A stretch of DNA of 64,000 nt from positions 250,001-314,000 of the forward strand of contig QCDB01000001.1 of assembly GCA_003278815.1 (NCBI GenBank), read 5' to 3'. Made by a program: the position numbers and the translations under genes. The notes beneath the pieces are model-generated. The model was not told the DNA's origin. It did not search any database and saw only the letters and a program-made list of their open reading frames with translations. Source of the stretch: SAR86 cluster bacterium AG-349-I13. Its GTDB lineage: Bacteria > Pseudomonadota > Gammaproteobacteria > Magnimaribacterales > TMED112. This document shows, in pieces, positions 24,777 through 34,281 of this stretch. Every line of letters starts with the position of its first letter. Within the stretch, counting starts at the first letter, position 1.

Positions 24777-26011
24777 TGAATACTTGAGATGTTTGAAATA
24801 ATCTCTGTTCTCTCTTGTACAAGTTTATCGAAGTATTTTTTATTATAAGAATTTATTGATTGAGCGTTTGGTGGTTCAACCTTAACAGGATCAGTATGCT
24901 TACCATTTATATGAAATTCGTAATGCAAATGCGGTCCTGTTGCTAGTCCAGTTGAACCTACATATCCAATGGTTTGGCCTTGAGTTACTTTAGCCCCCTT
25001 TTTTATCCCATTTGCAAACCCGTTTAGGTGTGCATATCGAGTCATATATTTATTGAAATGCATGATATCAATGTAATTACCGTAGGAGTTTGAATATTGC
25101 GCATTTTTAATAACACCATCTCCTGTTGCCTTAACAGCAGTACCAGTCTTTGCGGCATAGTCTGTTCCTTTATGTGCTCTTATTGTATTTAGAATCGGGT
25201 GTTTTCTATTAGGGTTATAGTGAGAACTTATACGAGCGAATTCTATAGGTGTTCTTAAAAAAGCTTTCCGAACATTATTGCTATCTGTAGTGTAGTAGTC
25301 TTTTCTGCCTCTTTGGGTAAAACGTATCACAGTTATTTTTGTTCCTTTGTTGGTGAATTCTGCAGCTAATATGTCTCCATTTGAAACAAGCCTTCCATTG
25401 GAAAAAATATCTTCATACAGAATTTTCACTTTATCACCATTTCTAATATCAAAGGCATAGTCGATGTCCCAACCAAATATATAAATGAGATCTCCTAAAA
25501 CTGATTCTGGTACATTTGCTTTTTTCCCTGAAGAATAGAGTGAATCTGCTATAACAAACTCTCTGAATTGGGCAATTCTTTCTAAATTATCTCGTTTTTT
25601 TTCGAAACTATAACCATTATCCTCAATTTTCAATACGTCTAAGTAGAAATTTTCATCAAACCTTTTTACGAATAAGCCTTCCTTATTTGAAGTAATATAA
25701 AGTTCATCATTGACACGTAAATTTATGAATTTTTTTAATTTACGATCTTTCGCAATCTCATTTATGGTTACAGGACTAATACCAAAATCTACTAAAGTGG
25801 AGTAAAAAGTATCTCCGGATTTAATTTTTATTTTAGTTTCTTTAGGAATATTAAGATCATCAGTAACAGGGTCCAATGATATTTTTTCAACTGTCAGTTC
25901 AGGATCGGTAATAAAATTTCTGTTTTCAGAATCAGCTGCAATTAAAAATATAAAAATTGATGGCACCAATAATATGGCAAGAATTAATTTTAAATGAGAG
26001 CCTGTGTACAT
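24773..26011 (-). CDS. Cell-wall endopeptidase, M23 family (MepM-like)
   Basis: This is a periplasmic or inner-membrane-anchored peptidoglycan endopeptidase of the LytM/M23 type. An N-terminal hydrophobic anchor (residues about 7-24) is followed by a LysM/OapA-like region (IKSGDTFYSTLVDFGISP). The catalytic domain at about 285-385 has zinc ligands in HKGTDYAAK and HLHYEF, and GYVGSTGLATGPHLHYE is intact, so the enzyme should be active. The 412 residues match MepM-like proteins. Divergent from tyrS with a 25-nt gap, as in Pseudomonas, and coupled to anmK. Confidence 0.92.
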   Translation of the reverse strand: MYTGSHLKLILAILLVPSIFIFLIAADSENRNFITDPELTVEKISLDPVTDDLNIPKETKIKIKSGDTFYSTLVDFGISPVTINEIAKDRKLKKFINLRVNDELYITSNKEGLFVKRFDENFYLDVLKIEDNGYSFEKKRDNLERIAQFREFVIADSLYSSGKKANVPESVLGDLIYIFGWDIDYAFDIRNGDKVKILYEDIFSNGRLVSNGDILAAEFTNKGTKITVIRFTQRGRKDYYTTDSNNVRKAFLRTPIEFARISSHYNPNRKHPILNTIRAHKGTDYAAKTGTAVKATGDGVIKNAQYSNSYGNYIDIMHFNKYMTRYAHLNGFANGIKKGAKVTQGQTIGYVGSTGLATGPHLHYEFHINGKHTDPVKVEPPNAQSINSYNKKYFDKLVQERTEIISNISSIQ

Positions 26012-26036
26012 GTTCTGATATTATATATAAAGCTTT

Positions 26037-27236
26037 ATGGATCCAAAAAACCAAATTGAAATTATAAAACAAGGAATCGATGAGATCATCGGTGAGAGTG
26101 ATTTAATAGAGAAACTTAAGCAGGGAAAAAAGCTTACAGTTAAAGTTGGTTTTGACCCAACCGCGCCTGATTTACACCTTGGTCATACGGTTGTTCTGAG
26201 AAAAATGAGGCAATTTCAAGATTTAGGCCACAAAGTAATTTTCCTGATTGGTGATTTCACAGGAAAAATTGGTGATCCCAGTGGCAAGAATAAAACTAGA
26301 CCCCCTTTAACCGATGAAGAAATAAAAGAAAACGCTACTACCTATGCTGAGCAGGTGTTTAAGGTACTTGATGAAGATAAAACCATAGTTGATTTCAACT
26401 CAAGGTGGGGCGATCAGATGACAGCTGCAGATATGATAAAGCTGTCAGCGCAATCGACTGTCGCCAGGATGATTGAGAGAGATGATTTTTCCAAAAGATA
26501 TAAAAATAATCTGCCAATTTCTATTCATGAATTTTTATATCCATTAATGCAAGGCCAAGATTCAGTTGAGCTTGAGGCAGATATTGAATTAGGCGGAACT
26601 GACCAAAAGTTTAATCTTTTAGTTGGTCGAGATCTGCAAAAAAACCAAGGTATGTCTCCTCAAACAATTATTACTTTGCCATTACTGGAAGGACTAGATG
26701 GCGTAAAAAAAATGTCAAAGTCCGAGAACAACTATATTGGAATTACCGAAGATGCTGATCAAATATTTGGGAAAACTATGTCAATTCCAGATGAGATAAT
26801 GTTCAAATGGTTTGATTTATTAAGCTTATTACCAGCAAATGAGCTAAAACGAATAAAAAAATCAGTTGATGAGGGTGGTAATCCGAGAGATGCAAAAATT
26901 GTATTAGCGGTCGAACTAACTGAGAGATTTACCTCTAAAAAAGAGGCGGAAAATGCTAAAGAAAATTTTTTTAAAAAATTTGCTAAAAACGAATTGCCCA
27001 GTGATATCGAGGAAAAAACTCTAAAGCATAAGGGAAATTATCCTTTACCTAATCTTCTTAAAGATATTGGCTTTGCCTCAAGCACTTCTGAAGCTTTACG
27101 TCTTCTAAGCCAAGGAGCGGTGAAAATTGACCAAATAAAAGTAGATTCAAAAGATCTGCATATTGAACTTAATACAAAAAAACTTATCCAAGTTGGCAAG
27201 AAAAAAATTATATATATCACGATTCAGGGGAGCTAA
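26037..27236 (+). CDS. tyrS: Tyrosyl-tRNA synthetase
   Basis: This class I aminoacyl-tRNA synthetase charges tRNA-Tyr. The HIGH-type motif is HLGH (47-50) and the KMSKS motif is intact near 225-229 ([12 protein letters not shown]). The tyrosine-site region [34 protein letters not shown] is near 166-200. A C-terminal S4-like RNA-binding domain (about 335-399, [14 protein letters not shown]) is present. The wording suits the TyrZ-like branch. It shares a 25-nt divergent gap with the M23 peptidase gene and is 2 nt from the next gene. Confidence 0.96.
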   Translation: MDPKNQIEIIKQGIDEIIGESDLIEKLKQGKKLTVKVGFDPTAPDLHLGHTVVLRKMRQFQDLGHKVIFLIGDFTGKIGDPSGKNKTRPPLTDEEIKENATTYAEQVFKVLDEDKTIVDFNSRWGDQMTAADMIKLSAQSTVARMIERDDFSKRYKNNLPISIHEFLYPLMQGQDSVELEADIELGGTDQKFNLLVGRDLQKNQGMSPQTIITLPLLEGLDGVKKMSKSENNYIGITEDADQIFGKTMSIPDEIMFKWFDLLSLLPANELKRIKKSVDEGGNPRDAKIVLAVELTERFTSKKEAENAKENFFKKFAKNELPSDIEEKTLKHKGNYPLPNLLKDIGFASSTSEALRLLSQGAVKIDQIKVDSKDLHIELNTKKLIQVGKKKIIYITIQGS

Positions 27237-27238
27237 AT

Positions 27239-28393
27239 ATGAGTGAAAAAGAATATGACTTATTAGTCTTTGGCGCGACCAGTTTTACAGGAAAATTAGT
27301 AGTGGAGTATTTAAATGAAAATTATTCTGATCTCAAATGGGCTATAGCAGCCAGAAATCAGGAAAAAATTGATGCGGTTAAAGATGAACTTTCATGTGAT
27401 GTTCCAAGCATCTTATTGGATTCAACTAAGATAGAGGATATTGAAAACGCTCTGAGCGTTACGAATTTAATTTTAACTACAGTTGGTCCATATCAACTTT
27501 ACGGAAACGACATTCTGGCTATGTGCGCTAAACATGGTGTTGATTACGTGGATTTATCTGGAGAGCCAGGTTGGATGTTTGAAATGCAACAACATTTAGC
27601 TACTGCCAAAGAGTCAGGTGCTCGGATAGTACATAGTTGTGGTTTTGATTCTATACCCTCAGATTTAGGTGTCCTCATGCTCCAAAAAATTGCAAAAGAA
27701 AGGTTCGGCAAACCAGTCGAGCAAGTTAAATGCAGGGTACGAACAATGAAAGGAGAATTTTCTGGTGGTACAGCTGCATCATTGAGGGCAACACTTGGAA
27801 AATTGAAAACCAATCCTGACTTCTTTAACGTTTTAATTAATCCATTTTGCTTATGCGAAGGTTTTAAAGGACCTGAGCAAGTTAGAGATAATAAACCATA
27901 TCACGATGAAATCACTAACGAGTGGGTTGCTCCATTTTTTATGGCTGCTATCAATACGAAAAACGTTCATAGATCGAATGCGATGATGGGACATCCTTAT
28001 GGAGAAAATTTTCTCTATGATGAGATGTTTTCCTGTGGACCAGGAGAAGCTGGACAAAAAAAAGCAGAGCTAATTTCAGCTTATAACCCACTACTTGGTG
28101 ATAACGTTCCAAAACCTGGCGAAGGTCCTTCAAAAGAATCTAGAGATTCTGGGAGCTACGATATGTTATTTACCGGAGTAGCTGATGGGGAGATAAAGAT
28201 TAATGTCTCTGTTAAAGGTGAAGGGGATCCTGGTTATTCCTCTACTTCGAAAATGATTGCTGAAAGTGCTTTATGTCTGTTATTTGATTGTCCTGAATTA
28301 GCTGGTGGTATTTATACAACCGCACCAGCCATGGGTCAAAAATTAATTGACCGGCTTGAAGAAAAAGACGTGATGTATTTTTCTGAAGAATGA
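27239..28393 (+). CDS. Saccharopine dehydrogenase-like oxidoreductase
   Basis: This is a Rossmann-fold oxidoreductase of the saccharopine-dehydrogenase-like family, which includes trans-acting enoyl reductases and the lipid-droplet protein SCCPDH. The N-terminal nucleotide motif is LLVFGATSFTGKLVVEY (about 8-24), followed by the family segments TTVGPYQLYG, DYVDLSGEPGW and HSCGFDSIPSDLG. The 384 residues match. It follows tyrS by 2 nt, so probably cotranscribed. Substrate and reaction are unknown; lysine metabolism is unlikely because these homologues generally act on lipid-type substrates (inference). Confidence 0.82.
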   Translation: MSEKEYDLLVFGATSFTGKLVVEYLNENYSDLKWAIAARNQEKIDAVKDELSCDVPSILLDSTKIEDIENALSVTNLILTTVGPYQLYGNDILAMCAKHGVDYVDLSGEPGWMFEMQQHLATAKESGARIVHSCGFDSIPSDLGVLMLQKIAKERFGKPVEQVKCRVRTMKGEFSGGTAASLRATLGKLKTNPDFFNVLINPFCLCEGFKGPEQVRDNKPYHDEITNEWVAPFFMAAINTKNVHRSNAMMGHPYGENFLYDEMFSCGPGEAGQKKAELISAYNPLLGDNVPKPGEGPSKESRDSGSYDMLFTGVADGEIKINVSVKGEGDPGYSSTSKMIAESALCLLFDCPELAGGIYTTAPAMGQKLIDRLEEKDVMYFSEE

Positions 28394-28397
28394 TATA

Positions 28398-28425
28398 TAG
28401 ACTTACATGTCAAAAAACCTATAAT
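28398..28425 (+). promoter_or_regulatory. Predicted promoter of tRNA-Ile
   Basis: A perfect -10 TATAAT lies at 28420-28425, with a weaker -35 TAGACT at 28398-28403 (4 of 6 consensus bases) 16 nt upstream. Transcription would start near 28432, six bases before the mature tRNA 5' end. Confidence 0.5.
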
Positions 28426-28437
28426 AATTTGTTCTTT

Positions 28438-28514
<77 letters not shown>

Positions 28515-28526
28515 TTTAGGATAAAT

Positions 28527-30083
28527 ATGAAAAAATTTTTCTTAATTTTTATTAGTTTGCTGAGTTTTTTAGTCTCTCCACATGATGGTTGGAAAGCAAC
28601 CAAATTATCCGAAGCAAGTGCTCACACTCCTTCAGTTCTTCCAGATAGGGTTGTGCTTACATGGAACGATAATACGGCAACGACCCAGTCAGTTTCTTGG
28701 CGAACTGATACTTCTGTGTTGGGTGGCTTTGCCCAAATTGGTGTTGCAAACGCAAGTGGTAGATCTATGCAAATAAAAGAATTTAAAGCTACCACAACAC
28801 CTTTTAGGAGTGATATTAACGATGCGCACTATCATAATGTTACTTTCACTAATCTTGAGCCAAATACTATCTACGCTTACCGAGTGGGTGATGGTGAAAA
28901 CTGGACAGAATACTACCACTTTAAAACTGCAAGCTTAAAACCCGAACCATTTAGTTTTATTTACTTTGGAGATGCTCAAAATGAAGTAAAAACCCATTGG
29001 TCTAGAGTCTTCAGGGAGGCATTCCGTGACGCTCCCAGAGCAGCATTTACACTGCATGCTGGCGATCTAGTCGATGAGCATTATATGGATGCTCAGTGGG
29101 GCGAATGGCACCAAGCTCCTGACTGGGTTAATGGCACAATACCTGTGATAGCAACACCAGGTAATCACGAATATTTAGATGACTCCCAACGCAAACGAAT
29201 ATGGACAACCAAAGGTGGCGATGAAGTAAAAATAGATGTTGATGAGTATACATTACATGCTCCGGGCGTATTCAAATTACTTATAGAAGACGAATTTGAG
29301 CAAAGTGGTTCTTTATTAGTGCAGGAAAATGGTCAGATACAGTCGATCGATACTGGCATCGAGACAATTACTGGCTTTTCTCAAGCTGAATTAAAAGGCA
29401 AGGTAATTTTAGGAGGAGGAGCACCTCTTTACGATCGCCTTCAAAATCCAACTGGAGTTCCAATTTTAAGTACACATTGGCGCCCACAATTTTCTTTCCC
29501 TATTCAAGACGTGCCCAAAGAAAGTTTAAAAGAAACGGTCTACTTTATTGATTACCAAGGTGTTAGATTTATCTCTTTAGATTCTAATACTGAGCTGGAA
29601 GCACAAGTTCCGTGGCTGGAGAAAACTTTGGAACAAAATCCAAACCGATGGACAATTCTTACGTTTCATCATCCGATGTATTCGCCTGCTTCTGATCGAG
29701 ATAATATAGAGCAAAGAGACCTTTGGAAGCCGTTATTTGATAAGTATAAAGTCGACTTAATCCTGAGTGGTCATGACCACACTTATTCCAGAACTGGCCT
29801 TGTTGATACCAAAAATTTAAAGAATGTGCCAACCGGTTATCAGCAAGCTTATGATCCAGAGATTGGCACGGTCAATGTTGTCTCAGTCAGTGGTCCAAAG
29901 ATGTATGAAATTACCAAAGGGCAGTACGCTAAAACATTTGGTGAAAATAAACAGTTATATCAAATCATCGATATTGATGGCGATAATCTTCGCTTCAGAG
30001 CTTTTACAGCAACCGGCGATTTACATGATGAGTTTCAACTCCAGAAAAGAGCTGATAAACCCAATTTATTAATCGAAAAATAG
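28527..30083 (+). CDS. Secreted purple acid phosphatase-like metallophosphoesterase
   Basis: This is an exported phosphoesterase, probably releasing phosphate from organic esters. The frame is open back into the tRNA, so ATG 28527 is taken; the 518-residue protein has a signal peptide (MKKFFLIFISLLSFLVSP). A fibronectin-like purple-acid-phosphatase N-domain (about 38-140) is followed by the dinuclear metal motifs GDAQ, HAGDLVDEH, TPGNHEY, FHHPMYS and SGHDHTYSR. A roughly 80-residue insertion lies between GNHEY and the later motifs. It follows tRNA-Ile by 12 nt with TTTAGGATAAAT as leader. Confidence 0.88.
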   Translation: MKKFFLIFISLLSFLVSPHDGWKATKLSEASAHTPSVLPDRVVLTWNDNTATTQSVSWRTDTSVLGGFAQIGVANASGRSMQIKEFKATTTPFRSDINDAHYHNVTFTNLEPNTIYAYRVGDGENWTEYYHFKTASLKPEPFSFIYFGDAQNEVKTHWSRVFREAFRDAPRAAFTLHAGDLVDEHYMDAQWGEWHQAPDWVNGTIPVIATPGNHEYLDDSQRKRIWTTKGGDEVKIDVDEYTLHAPGVFKLLIEDEFEQSGSLLVQENGQIQSIDTGIETITGFSQAELKGKVILGGGAPLYDRLQNPTGVPILSTHWRPQFSFPIQDVPKESLKETVYFIDYQGVRFISLDSNTELEAQVPWLEKTLEQNPNRWTILTFHHPMYSPASDRDNIEQRDLWKPLFDKYKVDLILSGHDHTYSRTGLVDTKNLKNVPTGYQQAYDPEIGTVNVVSVSGPKMYEITKGQYAKTFGENKQLYQIIDIDGDNLRFRAFTATGDLHDEFQLQKRADKPNLLIEK

Positions 30084-30103
30084 ATTTCTGCTTTAAACCT
30101 TAC

Positions 30104-30109
30104 TATTAT
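30104..30109 (+). promoter_or_regulatory. Possible -10 box upstream of the TPP riboswitch
   Basis: TATTAT at 30104-30109 would place a transcription start around 30116, just before the aptamer begins. The -35 region (TAGATT, 30081-30086, 17-nt spacer) is weak, so this is tentative. Confidence 0.3.
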
Positions 30110-30117
30110 CTTAATTA

Positions 30118-30196
30118 GTGCAAAGGGGAGGTTTTGCCTGAGATCTGAAAAGGAACCCTTTGAACCTGAACCATATAGTGATGGCGGAGGAATTGC
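30118..30196 (+). ncRNA. TPP riboswitch (THI element)
   Basis: This cis-acting RNA binds thiamine pyrophosphate. The conserved core is visible: a CCTGAGA element at 30137-30143, then CCCTTTGAACCTGAACC (30156-30172) and the TGATGGCGGAGG element (30179-30190). P1 can form from GCAA (30120-30123) with TTGC (30192-30195), and P2 from AAAGGG with CCCTTT. The GGAGG of the conserved 3' element sits 6 nt before the ATG of the TonB receptor gene, so it doubles as the Shine-Dalgarno sequence. Ligand binding would hide the ribosome site directly: a translational switch with no separate expression platform. Confidence 0.93.
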
Positions 30197-32299
30197 ATGA
30201 AAAACATCATAAATTATCTATATATTTTCGTAATTTTGTTTGCATCTGAATTAATTTTTTCAGATGAATTAGAAGAAGTAATAGTTGTGGCTGACTATCG
30301 CCAAACCGACTTAAGCAAAGAGGATTCAAGCGTATTCATACTTGATCAGGATGATATAAAAAGTGAACCAATCAAGCATTTTGAAAATCTTTCATACCTT
30401 ATACCTAATCTTAATTTTGCTGCGAGTGATTCTAGAGCAAGGTATTTTCAAATAAGAGGTATTGGCGAGCGGTCAGGGTATCTAGGAACTCCAAATTCAT
30501 CGGTGGCATTCTTAATTGATGATGTAGATTATTCTGGACAAGGTGGCATAGCAACCACTTTTGATGTTGAACAGATTGAGGTCTATAGAGGTCCTCAAGG
30601 AGCTCGGATCGGCGCCAATGCTCTAGCTGGTTTAATTTACATAAAAACCAAAGAACCCACCAAAGAATTTGAGGGTACATCTGAGATTACATACGGCGAT
30701 TACAATACTTTAAGTTCTGGTCTTGCTTTTGGAGGGCCAGCCAATGATAGTGGCAATATTAGGTTTAGAGTTGCTGTAAGGAAAGATGATACTGATGGTT
30801 TTCGTGAGAATCTATATTTGAATAGATCTGATACTTCTAGAAAGGATGAAACTACGCTACGACTTAAACTCGATTTTGATTTAGACAGAGACTTGACCGC
30901 TAAAGTTTTATTAAGTCAGGTTGATATGGATGATCCTGCTGATATTTGGACCATAGATGGTTCATTGAATACGCTATCAGATAGACCAGGTATGGATGCT
31001 CAGAAAACTGATACACTGGGCCTTAAATTTTTCAAAAAAAATAAATATTCAGAATTTCAAAGCTTAACAAGCACTACTGATACAGATGTGGTTTTTAGTT
31101 ATGATGCGGATTGGGGTAATGTTGATTCTCATGCACCCTATACGTACGATTATTTTTCTCAAACTTTACGTAATCGTAAATCCTTTGGACAAGAGTTTAG
31201 ACTGGTATCAAATGAAAACTTCGAGGCTGAAAGATTCCCTTTTTCATGGGTAATGGGTCTTTCTTACCTAAAACTCGATGAAACAAATGATCGCCAAGAT
31301 GATGGCTTGTACGGAGATCCTTTGGATCCTTTCAGTCCTTATGCAAGCCTTACTATTTCCTCGAGCGATTATTCTTCAGAGAATACTGCTTTATTTGGCA
31401 ATCTCGAATATGACTTCACGGCATTTACTAAAATCTCCTTAGGTCTTCGTTGGGAAGACTGGTCAGCCAAATATTCAGACTCAGAAAATGAGAGATTTAA
31501 ACCATCTAACAATATGGTCGGCGGCAAAGCATCTCTAATTCATAATTTTGATGGCGATAAAAATCTATTCATTAATTTTGCCAAAGGCTATAAGCAAGGT
31601 GGTTTTAATGTTGGCTTAGGTTTAATAGAGGGCACAACTACTGAAGATTTGGAATACGATCCAGAATTTTTAACTAATTACGAAATTGGTGTAGACTTGC
31701 CAATCAATACAAATACTGATTTAAGATTAAATGCGTTTTATTCTGATCGAGAAGATCAACAAGTTCTGATATCGACACAAGTAGATCCTAATGATCCAAA
31801 TACGTTTGTTTACCTTACTCAAAATGCTGCCGAGGGCTTAAATTACGGATTAGAGTTAAACCTTAATACTATTTTCTCAGAAAATTTAAGCGCCTTTGTA
31901 AATTTAGGTTTACTCAAAACAGAGATCAAAAACTGGGAATCAAGACCAGATCTTGAAGGAAGAGCACAAGCTCATGCACCAAAAAATTCTTATTCCTTAG
32001 GATTGAATTACCTGCCCTTTAATAATGCTTATTTAAATATAAATTTCACTGGAAAGAGCGGTTTTTATTACTCAGACTCACACAATAACAAATCCGATTC
32101 ATATTTATTGACCAATGCAAACTTTGGTTATGAGGTAAATGATTGGACCTTTGAGATTTGGGTAAGAAATCTCTTTGATGAATATTATGCAACCCGAGGA
32201 TTTTACTTTGGAAATGAGGCACCAGATTTTGTTGATACCTTGTATGAAAGACATGGTGACCCAAGACATCTTGGTTTATCAATAAGATATGATTTTTGA
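30197..32299 (+). CDS. TonB-dependent receptor, predicted thiamine (or precursor) uptake
   Basis: This outer-membrane receptor would import thiamine or a relative using TonB energy. It has a signal peptide (about 1-22), a TonB-box-like EEVIVVAD just after it, a plug domain to about 155 (YFQIRGIGERSG, VEVYRGPQG-type segment VEQIEVYRGPQGAR) and a beta-barrel ending in LSIRYDF with the terminal Phe expected for BAM assembly. At 700 residues it is normal. The TPP riboswitch directly before its ATG and the following PnuC-type transporter and kinase set the substrate by context. The pnuT start overlaps its end by 11 nt. Confidence 0.92.
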   Translation: MKNIINYLYIFVILFASELIFSDELEEVIVVADYRQTDLSKEDSSVFILDQDDIKSEPIKHFENLSYLIPNLNFAASDSRARYFQIRGIGERSGYLGTPNSSVAFLIDDVDYSGQGGIATTFDVEQIEVYRGPQGARIGANALAGLIYIKTKEPTKEFEGTSEITYGDYNTLSSGLAFGGPANDSGNIRFRVAVRKDDTDGFRENLYLNRSDTSRKDETTLRLKLDFDLDRDLTAKVLLSQVDMDDPADIWTIDGSLNTLSDRPGMDAQKTDTLGLKFFKKNKYSEFQSLTSTTDTDVVFSYDADWGNVDSHAPYTYDYFSQTLRNRKSFGQEFRLVSNENFEAERFPFSWVMGLSYLKLDETNDRQDDGLYGDPLDPFSPYASLTISSSDYSSENTALFGNLEYDFTAFTKISLGLRWEDWSAKYSDSENERFKPSNNMVGGKASLIHNFDGDKNLFINFAKGYKQGGFNVGLGLIEGTTTEDLEYDPEFLTNYEIGVDLPINTNTDLRLNAFYSDREDQQVLISTQVDPNDPNTFVYLTQNAAEGLNYGLELNLNTIFSENLSAFVNLGLLKTEIKNWESRPDLEGRAQAHAPKNSYSLGLNYLPFNNAYLNINFTGKSGFYYSDSHNNKSDSYLLTNANFGYEVNDWTFEIWVRNLFDEYYATRGFYFGNEAPDFVDTLYERHGDPRHLGLSIRYDF

Positions 32300-32882
32300 T
32301 TTTCTTCAAACAAACTGGTTTGAAATAGTCGCAGCACTCCTTGCAATTACCTATTTGCTGTTAGCAATGTTGCAAGATATAAGGTGTTGGATAGCATGGA
32401 TTATTAGTTCTTTAATGTATTTATTTGTAATGTATTCAGCAAGTCTATACATGGAGGCTCTACTTCAGATTTTTTATATTTTTATTGGTTTTTACGGTCT
32501 GTACCAATGGACATATAAGTCTGATTTAAATGATTCTTTAAAAATTACAGCTTGGAGTGTCAAAAATCATTTAATGGTAATTGGAATTTTAATTTTTCTG
32601 ACTTTTGTGTCTGGGTATATTTTGACAATTTATACTACTGCTGCATCACCCTTTGTAGATGCTTTTACAACTTGGGGAGCAATAGCAGCTTCCTATCTTG
32701 TTGCTAAAAAAGTTCTAGAGAATTGGTTCTACTGGTTTGTTATAGACTTCGTCTCAGTTTTTCTTTTTATATCACGCGAGTTGTACCCAACTGCATTCCT
32801 CTTTGTAGTTTATTTAGTGCTTATAGTATTTGGGTACAGTGCTTGGAGGAAAAGTTGGCAACACGCAGATGAACAAAATTAA
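32289..32882 (+). CDS. pnuT: PnuC-family inner-membrane transporter, predicted thiamine (PnuT)
   Basis: PnuC-type proteins are small facilitative vitamin transporters that depend on intracellular phosphorylation for trapping. The protein has about seven hydrophobic helices over 197 residues and the family segment CWIAWIISSLMYLFV, followed by GFYGLYQW. TPP-riboswitch control through the upstream receptor and a kinase downstream identify it as PnuT (thiamine) rather than PnuC (nicotinamide riboside) or PnuX (riboflavin). It overlaps the receptor gene by 11 nt and the kinase by 14 nt, so all three are translationally linked. Confidence 0.9.
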   Translation: MIFDFLQTNWFEIVAALLAITYLLLAMLQDIRCWIAWIISSLMYLFVMYSASLYMEALLQIFYIFIGFYGLYQWTYKSDLNDSLKITAWSVKNHLMVIGILIFLTFVSGYILTIYTTAASPFVDAFTTWGAIAASYLVAKKVLENWFYWFVIDFVSVFLFISRELYPTAFLFVVYLVLIVFGYSAWRKSWQHADEQN

Positions 32883-33588
32883 AATATCAGAAACTATCAG
32901 TGAAACACCTTATTCTCGGGTTTCATATTGTTATTTAAATGGTGAAAAAGCAGTATTAAAAACTAAAAAAGAAGCAATTATTACCAATTCCATTTCGACA
33001 GAGATAGAAATTCATCAATTTCTTAACAAATATAGTCTATGTCCAGAAATTCTTGAATTCGATCTGCAAAACAATCATATTGTTTATGAAAATATACAAT
33101 TTTCAGTTGAAAATTCTAAGTACTGCCAAGTTTTTTTAAAAATATTTGGCGAGACCGTAAGAAAACTACATGCATTAAATTATAAAAACCAACACATAAG
33201 TTCGTTTGACAACAAGATTGAAAACTATAGAAATATCTTGAGTTCAAACTCAACAAGTGAAATTCAAAAAGGCTTCGCATTGTTCGATAAGCTGTATAAA
33301 AACCCTTCAAAGTTAGTGTTTTGTCATAATGATCTCAATCCAATGAATATTTTTCTTGATAAAAAAATGCAATTTATTGATTGGGAGTATTCTGGGTTAA
33401 ATATGCCTATATATGAAATTGCATCGATAAAAAAATCATTCAATTTCTCTTCAGACCAATTCAAAATTTTTCTGAAAGCTTATGGTCAAGATTTTAACCT
33501 TAATGACATTAACGAATTTGAAATACTTGTTGGATGCATAGAAAAGATTTGGCAGAAAGTAACTGATATGCAAAAAAATATCTATTAA
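32869..33588 (+). CDS. Thiamine kinase-like phosphotransferase
   Basis: This is a choline/thiamine-kinase-type phosphotransferase of 239 residues from ATG 32869 (MNKIKISETISET). The catalytic loop is FCHNDLNPMNIFLD (about 158-171) and the metal Asp is in FIDWEYSGLNMPIYEIA. Phosphorylating thiamine would trap it after PnuT transport; thiamine phosphate would still need a further kinase to reach TPP. The gene begins inside pnuT. The longer frame from a GTG at 32830 is less likely because it extends further into pnuT. Confidence 0.85.
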   Translation: MNKIKISETISETPYSRVSYCYLNGEKAVLKTKKEAIITNSISTEIEIHQFLNKYSLCPEILEFDLQNNHIVYENIQFSVENSKYCQVFLKIFGETVRKLHALNYKNQHISSFDNKIENYRNILSSNSTSEIQKGFALFDKLYKNPSKLVFCHNDLNPMNIFLDKKMQFIDWEYSGLNMPIYEIASIKKSFNFSSDQFKIFLKAYGQDFNLNDINEFEILVGCIEKIWQKVTDMQKNIY

Positions 33589-33739
33589 TCATATTTTAAA
33601 TGTGAATATATGTATTTACGCTAAACAAATTGATTATTTCTCTTTAAATTTAATTAAAAAGAATTTCATTTTTATTGACTATCAAATTTAAGTAACTTGA
33701 ATTTTTGGTTGCAATATCTCTCAATAGTTTTAAATTAAA

Positions 33740-34243
33740 ATGATGAAAAACTTATATGTATTTTTACTCTTTATCTCTATGAGCATGTTTGCTGGAATGT
33801 CAGAAAAACCGGATCAATGGTATGTTGTGACCGATAGGGTAATGGGAGGTTCATCAAATCTAGAAGCAGATTACAAAGATGGCACCTTTATAATGACCGG
33901 AAATGTTGTCAAAAAAGATGGTGGTTTTGTCAGATTAGCTCACAGACCAGAACAAATAAGTAAAAATGCGAAAGGTATAAAATTCAAAGCAAGGGGCAAT
34001 AATGAAACCTACGAAGTGCACCTGACCTTAAAAGGAGTGAAAATGCCCCCGTGGTCTTATTTGAGCTCCACCTTTAATGTAAGTGAAAATTGGCAAGAAT
34101 TCGAAATAAGCTTTGCCGAGTTCAAAAAAAATGGATACATGATGGCAGCAATGAAACCGCAAAATATCCGAGATATAAGTATTGCTGGCTATGGTAGAGA
34201 TTTTGATGTTAACCTTCAGTTTAAAGACGTAACTGTCTTTTGA
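33740..34243 (+). CDS. Exported CIA30-family protein
   Basis: CIA30 (NADH:ubiquinone oxidoreductase intermediate-associated protein 30) domains are jelly-roll folds; the bacterial versions have no settled role. A signal peptide (MMKNLYVFLLFISMSMFAG) is followed by the hallmark W-x(3)-TDRVMGGSS at about 27-40, GFVRLAHRP near 75 and a C-terminal strand LQFKDVTVF. At 167 residues it is a single domain. A 151-nt gap precedes it, in which I see no other gene, and the second TonB receptor follows after 38 nt, so the two may share a transcript. Confidence 0.83.
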   Translation: MMKNLYVFLLFISMSMFAGMSEKPDQWYVVTDRVMGGSSNLEADYKDGTFIMTGNVVKKDGGFVRLAHRPEQISKNAKGIKFKARGNNETYEVHLTLKGVKMPPWSYLSSTFNVSENWQEFEISFAEFKKNGYMMAAMKPQNIRDISIAGYGRDFDVNLQFKDVTVF

Positions 34244-34248
34244 ACTAG

Positions 34249-34267
34249 CTTTTACAGATCTTAAAAG
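34249..34267 (+). repeat. Short inverted repeat upstream of TonB receptor 2
   Basis: CTTTTA and TAAAAG form a perfect 6-bp inverted repeat around a 7-nt centre (CAGATCT), 15 nt before the receptor start. No T-run follows, so it is unlikely to be a terminator. It could be an operator half-site pair or chance. Confidence 0.25.
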
Positions 34268-34281
34268 TAATAATAATCCTT

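Noticed and set aside
33589-33739. Possible sRNA or terminator in the 151-nt gap after the thiamine kinase gene
   Set aside because: Only AT-rich sequence; no stable hairpin with T-run and no clear promoter pair.
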